Assembly (NCBI GenBank): GCA_017465905.1
Contig: JAFTVE010000008.1
Coordinates: 1 to 64,000, forward strand
Reading direction: 5' to 3'
From: Bacteroidaceae bacterium
Lineage (GTDB): Bacteria; Bacteroidota; Bacteroidia; Bacteroidales; Bacteroidaceae
Length of the DNA: 64,000 nt
Part shown: piece by piece, positions 26,798-35,440 of the stretch
Position numbering within the stretch: the stretch's first letter is position 1
Layout: every line of letters begins with the position of its first letter
Made by a program: the position numbers and the translations under genes
The notes under the pieces: generated by a model
What the model saw: only the letters and a program-made list of their open reading frames with translations
What the model was told of the DNA's origin: nothing
Database searches by the model: none

Positions 26798-28411
26798 CTA
26801 CAAATCCCCGATGAGGGTCATGTCGCGCCAGTGCTGTGCATTGCGGTATTTCTCTACCGAAGCTGCGGGGACGTGCAGGGTGATATCCTTGCGGTTCACT
26901 ATTCTTGGGATGTCCTGCGGTTCGGGGGAGTGGTTGTAGATGTGCTTCAGGCTGTCGCAGTGGAAGAATGCATATTCACCTATTGTGGTGAGGCCGGCTG
27001 GGAGGGTTATCTCCTTCAATTTACTGCATTCCCAGAATACGCCTCGGCTTATTGTTTTCAGGGTTGATGGGAGTGTTATCGACTCCAAAGCCTTGCAGTT
27101 GCCAAAGGCATCGACTTCCAGCGACTCCACTCCCTCGGGGATGATGACCTCTTTCAAGTGCCGGTTGTCGACGAATGTGGCGTTCCCGATGCGGCGCAGG
27201 CTTCGGGGGAGCTTCACGCTTCTCAGTCCAGTGCCGCGGAAACAGTGGTTGCTCAGTGCCACTATTCCTTCGGGGATAGTGGCGTAGACCAGTGATGTGT
27301 CGCCATGGAAGGCCCAATCGCCAATCTCCCGCAGTGTCGGTGGGAAGCTTACACTGGCTATGTCGGGATACTCGCTGAAGGCCGCTTCGGCAATCTTCGT
27401 CACTTTGTATAATTTGCCGCGTATTTCTACTTCTTTGCTCAGATAGATGATGACATCGCCTGTCTCTTTGTCTTTTGCCAGCTTGCGTTGCCTTCCTATG
27501 GCCATGCAGGTGGCGCTGTCTTCTGAGGTGATTACATAGTACAGGCCTCCCACCTCGGCATCCTTCTCTATGTACATCATCAGCTGTCTGTGGCTTTCGG
27601 TGCCTTCAAACTGTTTCCACCCCCATACGGCAGCTATGATGGTGGCGATGCAGCCTACCGCTACGAGGGTCTTTATGGTCCTGCTTTTCCGGTTCAATGC
27701 ACGGCTCATCTCCTTGGCGCTCTCAAACCGTTCTTGCTTCTGCTCTCTCAGGCATTGTTGCATGATGCGTTCCAGGCGGCGCGAATACTTCACCTTTGCC
27801 TGCTCCTTTATATATAGCATCAGACGGCCTACGGCATAGATGTCGGTTCGTGCATCCACCTCGCCCATTCGTCCTTCGGCAAGTTCGGGTGCTGCGAACC
27901 CCAGTGTGCGGCCTGCTGTGTGGCTATATCCGTCGGTGAAGCTGAAGCCGAGGTCTATGATCTTTACCTCGTTTGACACTTGGGTGAGCATCACGTTGTC
28001 GGGCTTGAGGTCGAGGTAGGCAACGTTGTTGCTGTGCAGTGCCTCCAGTCCATCGAGCAGTTGCCGCAGCAGTCGCTCCACGTGCTTCTCGTTGGCAAAC
28101 CACTCCGGTTCATGCTTGATTTTCTCGTCCAGTGTCTGCCCGTTGACATGCTCCATCAGCAGGTACAGTCCGTCGGCATTCTCGCCAATGCTTTCATAGT
28201 GCAGGATGTGTCGGTTGCTGATGCGTCGGCCCGTCTCATACTCCTTATAGAATGCGGCACGGTAGCGCAGCTCACTGGCATATTCGGGGCGTAGCTGCTT
28301 CATGAAGTACTGTTTTCCCTCGACACGCACCACGTATGATAGCGATGTGGCTCCTATGTAACCTGCGGGTTCCTGGAATTCGATGTTGTCGACAAGTCCC
28401 GAAATGTTCAT
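26798..28411 (-). CDS. Membrane Ser/Thr protein kinase with C-terminal BspA-type LRR domain
   Basis: The 537 residues begin with an N-terminal Hanks-type kinase domain (about 10-240). The ATP-binding lysine is Lys38 in YFMKQL, the catalytic loop reads YLDLKPDN (Asp134; the usual HRD is YLD), the metal-binding motif is DLG at 153, and APE is present at 174-176. The glycine loop is poorly conserved. One membrane span lies at about 247-265. About 270 residues of LRR_5 repeats follow (for example IPEGVESLEVDAFGNCKALESITLP), placed in the periplasm by topology. It is a receptor-like kinase in inverted order. It is 15 bases downstream of a small putative regulatory gene and divergent from an LRR lipoprotein. 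Confidence 0.88.
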   Translation of the reverse strand: MNISGLVDNIEFQEPAGYIGATSLSYVVRVEGKQYFMKQLRPEYASELRYRAAFYKEYETGRRISNRHILHYESIGENADGLYLLMEHVNGQTLDEKIKHEPEWFANEKHVERLLRQLLDGLEALHSNNVAYLDLKPDNVMLTQVSNEVKIIDLGFSFTDGYSHTAGRTLGFAAPELAEGRMGEVDARTDIYAVGRLMLYIKEQAKVKYSRRLERIMQQCLREQKQERFESAKEMSRALNRKSRTIKTLVAVGCIATIIAAVWGWKQFEGTESHRQLMMYIEKDAEVGGLYYVITSEDSATCMAIGRQRKLAKDKETGDVIIYLSKEVEIRGKLYKVTKIAEAAFSEYPDIASVSFPPTLREIGDWAFHGDTSLVYATIPEGIVALSNHCFRGTGLRSVKLPRSLRRIGNATFVDNRHLKEVIIPEGVESLEVDAFGNCKALESITLPSTLKTISRGVFWECSKLKEITLPAGLTTIGEYAFFHCDSLKHIYNHSPEPQDIPRIVNRKDITLHVPAASVEKYRNAQHWRDMTLIGDL

Positions 28412-28426
28412 GCTCTCTCTCCCTCC

Positions 28427-28987
28427 TTACAATAATCTGTATTTCACACCGCCAACCTTGCCGCATACATAGTTCACCGGCTGTCCGCCTTCATGCACCA
28501 GGCATTGCAGGTAGAGTGGCTCTCCTTCGATGATCTGCCCTGCGTGGAAGGTGTCGCCCACGGATAGTTTGCTGTTCTCCGACGCTACCACCGTAAACAT
28601 GTCGTGCCCCTCGAAGCGTACCGTTACCACACGGTCGGGGTGCCACCTCAGTTCCATTAGGCAGCCTGTGCTCATGGAGCTGACGTAGATGTAGTTGTTG
28701 AGCACGAAATCGCTCTCGGCCACGCCTCCTGCGCTCGATTCCTTGACGAAGGATTCCCAGTCGGTGTAGCCTACAAACTGTGCCAGGATATTGAGCGTTG
28801 ATATGCGTGGCTTGCTCTCGTCGGAGCCTACATATCCCCACAGTCGCTTCAGTGTGGAGGGGCTGACTTGTGTCTTCGTGTTGTCGAATATGCGCATCGA
28901 CAGGTAGTCAAAGTCACGCGGCGTACGTATCGTTCGCCCCACGCGCTTTTCTATGCGTTCACACAATATCCTGTGTATCTGTTCCAT
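28427..28987 (-). CDS. Small HTH-like protein partnered with the LRR kinase
   Basis: From the start MEQIHRILCERIE the protein is 186 residues. The N-terminal 75 residues (DFDYLSMRIFDNTKTQVSPS, then TLKRLWGYV) match a helical module I have seen at the start of many Bacteroidales putative regulators; it looks HTH-like but the fold is unproven. The C-terminal half (about 90-186) is beta-rich (HPDRVVTVRFEGHDMFTV) with no named domain. An upstream in-frame ATG exists, but its leader peptide is unconvincing and a -7 box lies at 29038-29045, so I use the internal start. It is 15 bases upstream of the kinase, likely translationally linked and a possible substrate or partner. Confidence 0.75.
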   Translation of the reverse strand: MEQIHRILCERIEKRVGRTIRTPRDFDYLSMRIFDNTKTQVSPSTLKRLWGYVGSDESKPRISTLNILAQFVGYTDWESFVKESSAGGVAESDFVLNNYIYVSSMSTGCLMELRWHPDRVVTVRFEGHDMFTVVASENSKLSVGDTFHAGQIIEGEPLYLQCLVHEGGQPVNYVCGKVGGVKYRLL

Positions 28988-29037
28988 GATGTCCTTTCTT
29001 GTCTTTTTTTCGATTGGCTGCAAAATTGCAATGTTTG

Positions 29038-29045
29038 CAAAATTA
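29038..29045 (-). promoter_or_regulatory. Candidate -7 box for the kinase operon
   Basis: The minus strand reads TAATTTTG, 51 bases upstream of the chosen ATG. No -33 TTTG at the normal distance. It supports the internal start of the HTH-like gene. Confidence 0.45.
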
Positions 29046-29144
29046 TAAAAAAATATATTCCTCTCTGTATCTCTTGCCGATAAATATTGGTTGGTGTGGG
29101 TGAAAAGAACCAATTTGAACCAAAGGGGTTAGCGTAAAAGGATG

Positions 29145-29152
29145 TATCTTTG
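29145..29152 (+). promoter_or_regulatory. Candidate -7 box for the LRR lipoprotein gene
   Basis: TATCTTTG, 22 bases upstream of the ATG at 29174. The -33 region has TTTG at 29114-29117, seven bases further than the ideal 20-base spacing. Confidence 0.5.
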
Positions 29153-29173
29153 AAAAAAAATTAAACAAGTATT

Positions 29174-31189
29174 ATGAAAAAGACATTTTCTCTCTTGACA
29201 CTTTGCTTAGGCTTGTGTTGTGTGTCGTGTTATGATGACACTGCGTTGGTACAGCGTATCGAAGCTCTGGAAACGACTCAGATTGCTTCCATTAATGAGC
29301 AGATTGGTGCAATAAGGTCGTCTATTGCTGATTTGGAGGCAACTGACAGGGAACTGGATGCTGTCATTAAGGTATTGGAAGGGCAGGATGCTGCTCTGCA
29401 GGCCGATGTGGAGGAACTGAAGGCTGCTGATGCAGCTCTGGATGACAGAATTGCAGAGTTGAAGGCGTATGCCGAGGCTGAACTGGCATCAACGAAGGAT
29501 TGGACAAGCGCTACGTTCGCTACTCTCGATCAGTATGAAGCCACGTGTGCCGAGGTGGCAGCGGTCAAGGTGCTCATCGATGACTTGGCGACAAGCCTCA
29601 AGCAGTCTATTGCCGATGCGGTAGCTGCATCAGAGGCGGGACTGAAGGATTGGGTGAACGAACAACTGACCGGTTATTGGACTATTGCCGAGACGCAGGC
29701 CAAGCTTGACGGACTGAGGGGCGATGCCGAAAAGGAGTTTGCAGCCATTGAGGCCGACCTGCGGACTGCCGCCGATGAACTCACTGCTGCCTACAAGAGC
29801 GCTATCGCCGAGGCCATTGCGACCTCGGATGGCAAGTTGTCGACAAAGATTGACGAGGTAAATGCTGCGTTGGAAAAGGATATCGCCGATATTGAGGCCA
29901 GGCTGACTGCCGTAGAGGAAAAGCTGGCTGTGCTCACCCGCGAGTTTGCCATCACGTTTAACGATACGGAGATAGGCGTTGTTGCCGGTGGAGTGACATC
30001 GGTAGGTTATACGATTATAGGAGCTACGGATAAGACTACCGTTAAAGCATTTGGTCAGAATGGCTGGAGTGCACGCGTCGTTCCCGACGGGACGGACAAG
30101 GGAACCATCACTGTCACCGCTCCCGACCCGATTACCGATGAGGAGATCATCGTGCTGGTATACGATGGTGAGTATCGTACCATTATGAGTACTGTCAGCT
30201 TCGCGAAGGGGTATGCCACGCCATCGCGAGCCGCAGTAGAACTTGGTGCCGAAGCCGACACTGTGAGTATTGAATTGACTTCGAACCTCAGCTGCCACGT
30301 GTCTATTCCCGAGGATGCCCAAAGCTGGTTGTCTGTAGTGGAGCCCGATGCTACTCGTGCTGTCAGGACGGAGACAATCCATTTTGCCTGCACTGAGTGT
30401 ATCGGTGGCATTCGCAAGGCGACAGTGACGTTTGCGGACGATGCTGGTGTTGCTATCTCTACCATGGTGTTTGTTCAGCAGGGAAGCGCTGTAGAGGTTA
30501 CCTTGACTGAGGCCGGTACCTTGGAATCAAAGATTGATGCGAGCCTTTATCGTGATATCAAGGGGTTGGTAATCAATGGCCCGATAAACGGTACGGATAT
30601 TCCTGTCATTAGAAAAATGATAAACCTCGAAATCCTTGATATGAGCAATGCAACGATTGTAGCGGGAGGCGATGCATATGTCGAAAATTATTATACAGAA
30701 GATGATGTCATTGGCGACTATATGTTTGCAAGAGTTGGATTGATAGAAGTTATACTCCCATCTACAGTGGCGAGGATAGGTGAATACGCATTCTTGGAGT
30801 GTAAATCATTGGAATCAATTAATATTCCATCATCTGTGAAGGAAATTGGTGTCAGTGCGTTTTGGGATGCATATGCTTTAAAATATTTTACATTGCCGGA
30901 AGGGTTGGAGGTTATTGGAGACGTATCATTGGGCTCTTCAGAGGTGTTGGAAAGTTTGGTAATCCCTAGTACTGTAAAATATATAGGAGCAAATGCTTTT
31001 ACTTTTGCTAGTATTGGAGAAATTCACCTTAAAGCGTTGCCTGAAACATTGACAGAGATACATGAAAACATATTTGGATATTGTCAAACTAACGTGTACG
31101 ATGAGGCGATACTTTATATCCCTAAAGGAACGCTTGATGCATATTCGGGTACCGACTTTGGACGGTTCAAGAATATTGTCGAGGAATAA
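29174..31189 (+). CDS. Lipoprotein with coiled coil and BspA-type LRRs
   Basis: The 671 residues carry a lipoprotein signal (VSC, Cys19). A long acidic coiled coil runs about 22-255 (IASINEQIGAIRSSIADLEA and similar), resembling the N-terminal region called PL29-lyase N-terminal/DUF4988 in Bacteroides surface proteins. Beta-sandwich segments of about 260-480 (FAITFNDTEIGVVAGG; a BACON-like stretch ending FVQQGSA) come next, and LRR_5 repeats at about 500-671 (IPSSVKEIGVSAFWDAYALK). There is no lyase domain. It is probably surface-exposed, acting in adhesion or display. Codon and base use drop to AT-rich over the LRR part (about 30600-31190), so that part may be of different origin. Confidence 0.85.
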   Translation: MKKTFSLLTLCLGLCCVSCYDDTALVQRIEALETTQIASINEQIGAIRSSIADLEATDRELDAVIKVLEGQDAALQADVEELKAADAALDDRIAELKAYAEAELASTKDWTSATFATLDQYEATCAEVAAVKVLIDDLATSLKQSIADAVAASEAGLKDWVNEQLTGYWTIAETQAKLDGLRGDAEKEFAAIEADLRTAADELTAAYKSAIAEAIATSDGKLSTKIDEVNAALEKDIADIEARLTAVEEKLAVLTREFAITFNDTEIGVVAGGVTSVGYTIIGATDKTTVKAFGQNGWSARVVPDGTDKGTITVTAPDPITDEEIIVLVYDGEYRTIMSTVSFAKGYATPSRAAVELGAEADTVSIELTSNLSCHVSIPEDAQSWLSVVEPDATRAVRTETIHFACTECIGGIRKATVTFADDAGVAISTMVFVQQGSAVEVTLTEAGTLESKIDASLYRDIKGLVINGPINGTDIPVIRKMINLEILDMSNATIVAGGDAYVENYYTEDDVIGDYMFARVGLIEVILPSTVARIGEYAFLECKSLESINIPSSVKEIGVSAFWDAYALKYFTLPEGLEVIGDVSLGSSEVLESLVIPSTVKYIGANAFTFASIGEIHLKALPETLTEIHENIFGYCQTNVYDEAILYIPKGTLDAYSGTDFGRFKNIVEE

Positions 31190-31199
31190 TCACTGATTC

Positions 31200-31245
31200 A
31201 TTGGCGGAGCTGAACAGTTGAAACTTGCTGTTTGGTTCCGCCAAT
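31200..31245 (+). terminator. Hairpin after the LRR lipoprotein gene
   Basis: ATTGGCGGA (31200-31208) pairs with TCCGCCAAT (31237-31245), with further weak pairing inside (GAACAG with CTGTTT). Only a short T-rich tail follows, so termination is likely partial. Confidence 0.55.
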
Positions 31246-31284
31246 TAGTTTATCGATATCATAATAAACCCAGAAATAACAATT

Positions 31285-34200
31285 ATGAAGAGACAAGTAC
31301 TATGGATCGCTGTTGCTATGTTGGCTGCATCAACATCGCTTGTTGCACAATCGAGCAACAATGTGGACGAAGTCGTAAGGATTGAACGTCACACTGCACG
31401 GAATTACCGTGAGGGAGAGATGATTGTCAAGTTCAAACCTACTGGCGCAGCACGCATGCAATCGCTTACTCGCGGTGTTAGTGCTGGAGTAAACAAAGTG
31501 GATGAGGTGTTCAGCGAACTGGGTGTCACTGCCAGTGAGCAGTTGATGCCACTGAGTGGAACCAAGGTGATGCCGCGTGCCAAAGCTTTACGCTCGGTAA
31601 GTGGAAAGAGTATCGAGGATAGTGATATGAGCCAGCTCTACCGACTCACTTTCGATGCAACAAAGGTCAATGTATATGAAGCTGTGGACAAACTGGCCGC
31701 TCTCGATGAAGTAGAGTATGCCGAGCCTAACTATGTGGTGTATGCGCTCTCTACGGGCGAGGTCACTGCTGCCGATAAGGCCGATGATCCATTGAAGGGC
31801 GAGCAATGGGGTCACGGCCAGCTGAAGCTCGACTTCCTTCAGAAGCAGAAACCCCTTACCGACAAGCGCCCCGTGATCGCTATCCTTGATACGGGTATTG
31901 ATATCGAGCATCCCGACCTGAAAGACAATATCTGGACCAACGAGGTCGAGCTCAATGGTGCCGAGGGTGACGATGATGATAACAATGGCTTTGCCGACGA
32001 CCTCCACGGCTGGGACTTTGTGAACCAGACTGCTCGCCTCGGTGATTGGAACGGCCATGGTACCCACTGTGCGGGTATTGCAGCAGCCGTAGGTAAGAAC
32101 GGTATTGGTATTACAGGTGCCAACCCCGATGCACTCATCATGCCGGTTACTGTGATGCAAAGTGATGGTACGGGTGATGTGGCTACCATTATCAAAGGTA
32201 TTGACTATGCAGCAGCCAACGGTGCCGACGTCATCAGTATGAGTATTGGTGGTTATGGATATTCTATTGCCGAGGAACAAGCCTTGGCCAAGGCTTACAG
32301 CACGGCGGTGCTGGTGGCTGCTGCAGGTAATGACTGTGTGGTAATAGGACCTCCCGATTCTCCAACAGGGACATGCTCCGTTTGTTATAAGCCTGGGGCT
32401 CCAATGTTTCCTGCTGCATTTACTTTTGTATTAGGAGTAGAAGCAAGCGACACCGAAAGTCATAGAGCAGGGTTTAGCAACTATGATCCTGATGGGCCAG
32501 TCTTTTCGTACTATTCTGAGGAAAAACTGTACAATTATGAACTCCGTGCTCCAGGCGCTTCTATCATGAGTACTTACCCTGGTGGTAAGTACAAGAAGCT
32601 CAGCGGAACTTCCATGGCCTGTCCTTATATAGCTGGTGGTCTCTCGCGTTTGCTTCAAACGAAGGAGTATAGCAGTTGGGAAGTGCTCTTCGGTGACTTG
32701 ATTCACACTCGTAAGTTGAATAATTATGGTGATGTAGACTTTGAGGCTGCCTATAAGATTACGGATGAAGACCGCAAACCTACTCTTTGGCTTGTAGGCT
32801 ACGAACTGAAGGATACGATTGAGGGAGATGGTGATGGTCGTCCCGATGCAGGCGAAACGATAGCATTTTATCCCATACTGCGCAACGACTGGGGACAAGC
32901 CGAAGATGTAACCTTCTCATTGGAAGTGGGGGAAAACGAAGACCCCACTATCGTGGAGATAATTGACACAGACGTTCCTTTGGGTAAGTCGTTGAGTAGT
33001 TATGCGAAAGCTAAAAGTACAAATCCATTGCGCTTCAAAGTAAATGCAGATTGTGCCGACGGTCGCCATATTCGTCTGGTATTACGCACGACTTGTGATA
33101 ATATCGCCGAAGAATTAGTTCAGGAAATTACTATTACTGTAGAAAATGGAGTAGAAATAGGTGGAATGATTACAGAAGATATGACATTATATCCGAATCA
33201 ACATTATATAGTCACTCGCCCATTGGCTGTTCCAGAAGGTGTTACATTGACGATAAAACCTGGAACGGTGTTGGAGTTCAGAGATGATATTGGACTCTCT
33301 GTTGCAGGAAAGATTGATTGTCACGGAGCGCCAGATAGTATAATCATATTTACCAATAACAATGCGAATGATATATGGTCTCCAGATGAATTCAATTTTG
33401 GCGTAGGGAATCATATATCATATGTGCAGTTTGATGGCTTAGAGGCCAATATCTTGGTAGAGAAAGCGACTGACTGTATCGTTATTAATAATTTTGGAAA
33501 AGAAAGTATTATAACAGGAGGACAATGGGACAGGACAAATTATTTTTATAATACTGCAATATCCTCAGTCGTTGTGGGAGAATCTTTTGGAAATAATAAT
33601 ATTATATCCAATACCTTATTGAATGGAGCCTTGAATAATCATAATGAAATGGAGATACAAACGAGGACTTCTTATAATAGCAATATTTTTAACAATATCA
33701 ATGAAGTAGGTGATGGGTATAATGCCGCAATAAAGTCTTCGACGCCGACAATTTTAGAATTAGCAAATATTTATTTAGGAAGTAAAAATGAGAATCATGT
33801 TCGAAAGGGAATTTGGGATATGTACCATCCTGTCTTTCCTGTAGGTTTTGGTATGATTGACTTTAATACTGCTTCTTCTGTTCCTTCTGCAGATGCTCAT
33901 GGCATCGTTTGGAAAGTTGTGGTTAATGGCTGCGATGCTCAAGATGAGTTTGATCAGGTGCCACCACTAGGTGTTGGTAAACATAAGTTTGAGGTATACT
34001 TCAATCGTCCGATGAATAAAGAGGTTGCACCGATAATTGCTATGGGCGTGCGTCCTCCCTATACATCACATACTATAGCTGAAGATGGTAGTTGGAACGA
34101 AGAGGGAACAATCTATACTGTATACCTGACAGTTACAGGTAAAACAGGAGCCGATGGACTTAACCGTATATGTGTGGCCGAAGCTGAAGATAATGAATAC

Positions 34201-35412
34201 TTTGAGATTCCGATAGAAAACATGCGTTTCAATGTAGAGGTTGCTGCTGCAGGAAGTATGGCGACTGGTCTGATGGCAGAGGCTGGACTTGGTAAAGTGT
34301 CTCTCACTTGGGAAACCGATGAAGAGGACTTTGCCGACCTATTGGGTTATAATATATATAGGTACACAGACCTTGTTGACTCTACATACGTAGAATGGGA
34401 CGAAGACGGAAATTGGATCGACCAATGGATTGTCACAGGCGATACTACAATTATTAATTCCGCAGTTCTCGACTCTGAAGAAACTTCTTTTGTAGACTAC
34501 GATGTGGAACCGGGTACAACATACTATTATGTAATCAAGCAACTTACCACTTCACTAAACAGTCATGCCTTGAGCAGTGCTGTGGCAGCCACACCGCTCA
34601 CCGCACAGAAGGGCGATGCCAACGGCTCCATGAATGTGGATATTGCCGACGTGGTGACCGAAGTGGCCTATATCACCTACCAAGACCCACAACCCTTTAT
34701 CTTCGAGGCTGCCGATGTGAACAGCGACCAGAAGGTGAACGTGCTTGACGTGGTGGGTACCATAGGTATCATTACTACTCCTGCCGAAATAGGCGTAAGT
34801 GGTATCGACAATGAGCCCGTGCGCTACTACGTGCAGGATGGTGTGCTCTATATGGAGAACACACAGCTGCTGGGCGGTGTGCAGGTCCGCCTTTGTGTAG
34901 CTAAGGGCACAGCGATTACGGCACTCGAAGCACTCGCAGGCATGGAGCAGACCAGCGTGTGGACCTCCGACGCTGAGTATCTCTTCCTCGCTTACTCGAT
35001 GAGCGGGCGCAGCATCCCTGCCGGTACACACGCTCTGTTGCAGATTGGCTCTGAGGCGGTAGTGACCGAGATGGTGCTCTCTGACACCAAGGGCAAGAAT
35101 ATCACTGCTGTAGATGGAAATGCCACCGGCATAGGCAAGGTAGAGGCCGTGCAGCTGCAGATGCCTTCGCCCAACCCCTTCACCACGCTGCTCCAGGTGC
35201 CCTACACCATAGGTAAGAGCGGTAGCCACGAGGTGACCATCGCCTTCAGCGATATGGCAGGCCGCACCATCGATGCATACCATACGGTGAACACACCGGG
35301 CGAGTATACCTATACTTGGAATCCCCGTGCATTGCAGAAGGGGCTGTATCTCGTGAGCCTTTATCTCGATGGCGAGCTGATGCAGACGGTGAAGGTGATT
35401 TGTAATAATTGA
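31285..35412 (+). CDS. Subtilisin-type (S8) peptidase with dockerin-like pair and T9SS signal
   Basis: The 1375-residue secreted protease has a signal peptide (1-21) and a propeptide-like domain (about 35-155, REGEMIVKFKP). The S8 catalytic domain has Asp202 (LDTGIDIEHPDL), His258 (NGHGTHCAGIAAA) and Ser443 (SGTSMACPYIAGG). A large beta region follows (about 500-1100), AT-rich in DNA over about 33100-33850. Next comes a tandem of EF-hand/dockerin type I-like repeats (GDANGSMNVDIADV from 1110 and DVNSDQKVNVLDV), a short cohesin-like stretch, and a T9SS sorting domain (PSPNPF near 1294 to the end). It should be secreted by T9SS. The next gene encodes cohesin-like domains 28 bases on, suggesting a surface complex. 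Confidence 0.9.
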   Translation: MKRQVLWIAVAMLAASTSLVAQSSNNVDEVVRIERHTARNYREGEMIVKFKPTGAARMQSLTRGVSAGVNKVDEVFSELGVTASEQLMPLSGTKVMPRAKALRSVSGKSIEDSDMSQLYRLTFDATKVNVYEAVDKLAALDEVEYAEPNYVVYALSTGEVTAADKADDPLKGEQWGHGQLKLDFLQKQKPLTDKRPVIAILDTGIDIEHPDLKDNIWTNEVELNGAEGDDDDNNGFADDLHGWDFVNQTARLGDWNGHGTHCAGIAAAVGKNGIGITGANPDALIMPVTVMQSDGTGDVATIIKGIDYAAANGADVISMSIGGYGYSIAEEQALAKAYSTAVLVAAAGNDCVVIGPPDSPTGTCSVCYKPGAPMFPAAFTFVLGVEASDTESHRAGFSNYDPDGPVFSYYSEEKLYNYELRAPGASIMSTYPGGKYKKLSGTSMACPYIAGGLSRLLQTKEYSSWEVLFGDLIHTRKLNNYGDVDFEAAYKITDEDRKPTLWLVGYELKDTIEGDGDGRPDAGETIAFYPILRNDWGQAEDVTFSLEVGENEDPTIVEIIDTDVPLGKSLSSYAKAKSTNPLRFKVNADCADGRHIRLVLRTTCDNIAEELVQEITITVENGVEIGGMITEDMTLYPNQHYIVTRPLAVPEGVTLTIKPGTVLEFRDDIGLSVAGKIDCHGAPDSIIIFTNNNANDIWSPDEFNFGVGNHISYVQFDGLEANILVEKATDCIVINNFGKESIITGGQWDRTNYFYNTAISSVVVGESFGNNNIISNTLLNGALNNHNEMEIQTRTSYNSNIFNNINEVGDGYNAAIKSSTPTILELANIYLGSKNENHVRKGIWDMYHPVFPVGFGMIDFNTASSVPSADAHGIVWKVVVNGCDAQDEFDQVPPLGVGKHKFEVYFNRPMNKEVAPIIAMGVRPPYTSHTIAEDGSWNEEGTIYTVYLTVTGKTGADGLNRICVAEAEDNEYFEIPIENMRFNVEVAAAGSMATGLMAEAGLGKVSLTWETDEEDFADLLGYNIYRYTDLVDSTYVEWDEDGNWIDQWIVTGDTTIINSAVLDSEETSFVDYDVEPGTTYYYVIKQLTTSLNSHALSSAVAATPLTAQKGDANGSMNVDIADVVTEVAYITYQDPQPFIFEAADVNSDQKVNVLDVVGTIGIITTPAEIGVSGIDNEPVRYYVQDGVLYMENTQLLGGVQVRLCVAKGTAITALEALAGMEQTSVWTSDAEYLFLAYSMSGRSIPAGTHALLQIGSEAVVTEMVLSDTKGKNITAVDGNATGIGKVEAVQLQMPSPNPFTTLLQVPYTIGKSGSHEVTIAFSDMAGRTIDAYHTVNTPGEYTYTWNPRALQKGLYLVSLYLDGELMQTVKVICNN

Positions 35413-35440
35413 CTATTGACAAATCACAATTGACAATTTT
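35407..35440 (+). repeat. AATTGAC heptamer repeat, intergenic copy
   Basis: AATTGACTATTGACAAATC continues to 35440 and leads directly into the ATG at 35441. The same word order occurs inside the coding part of this very gene at 38418-38450. Confidence 0.75.

Noticed and set aside
29174-31189. Polysaccharide lyase PL29 enzyme
   Set aside because: Only the N-terminal coiled-coil region resembles that group; no lyase domain is present and LRR repeats take its place.
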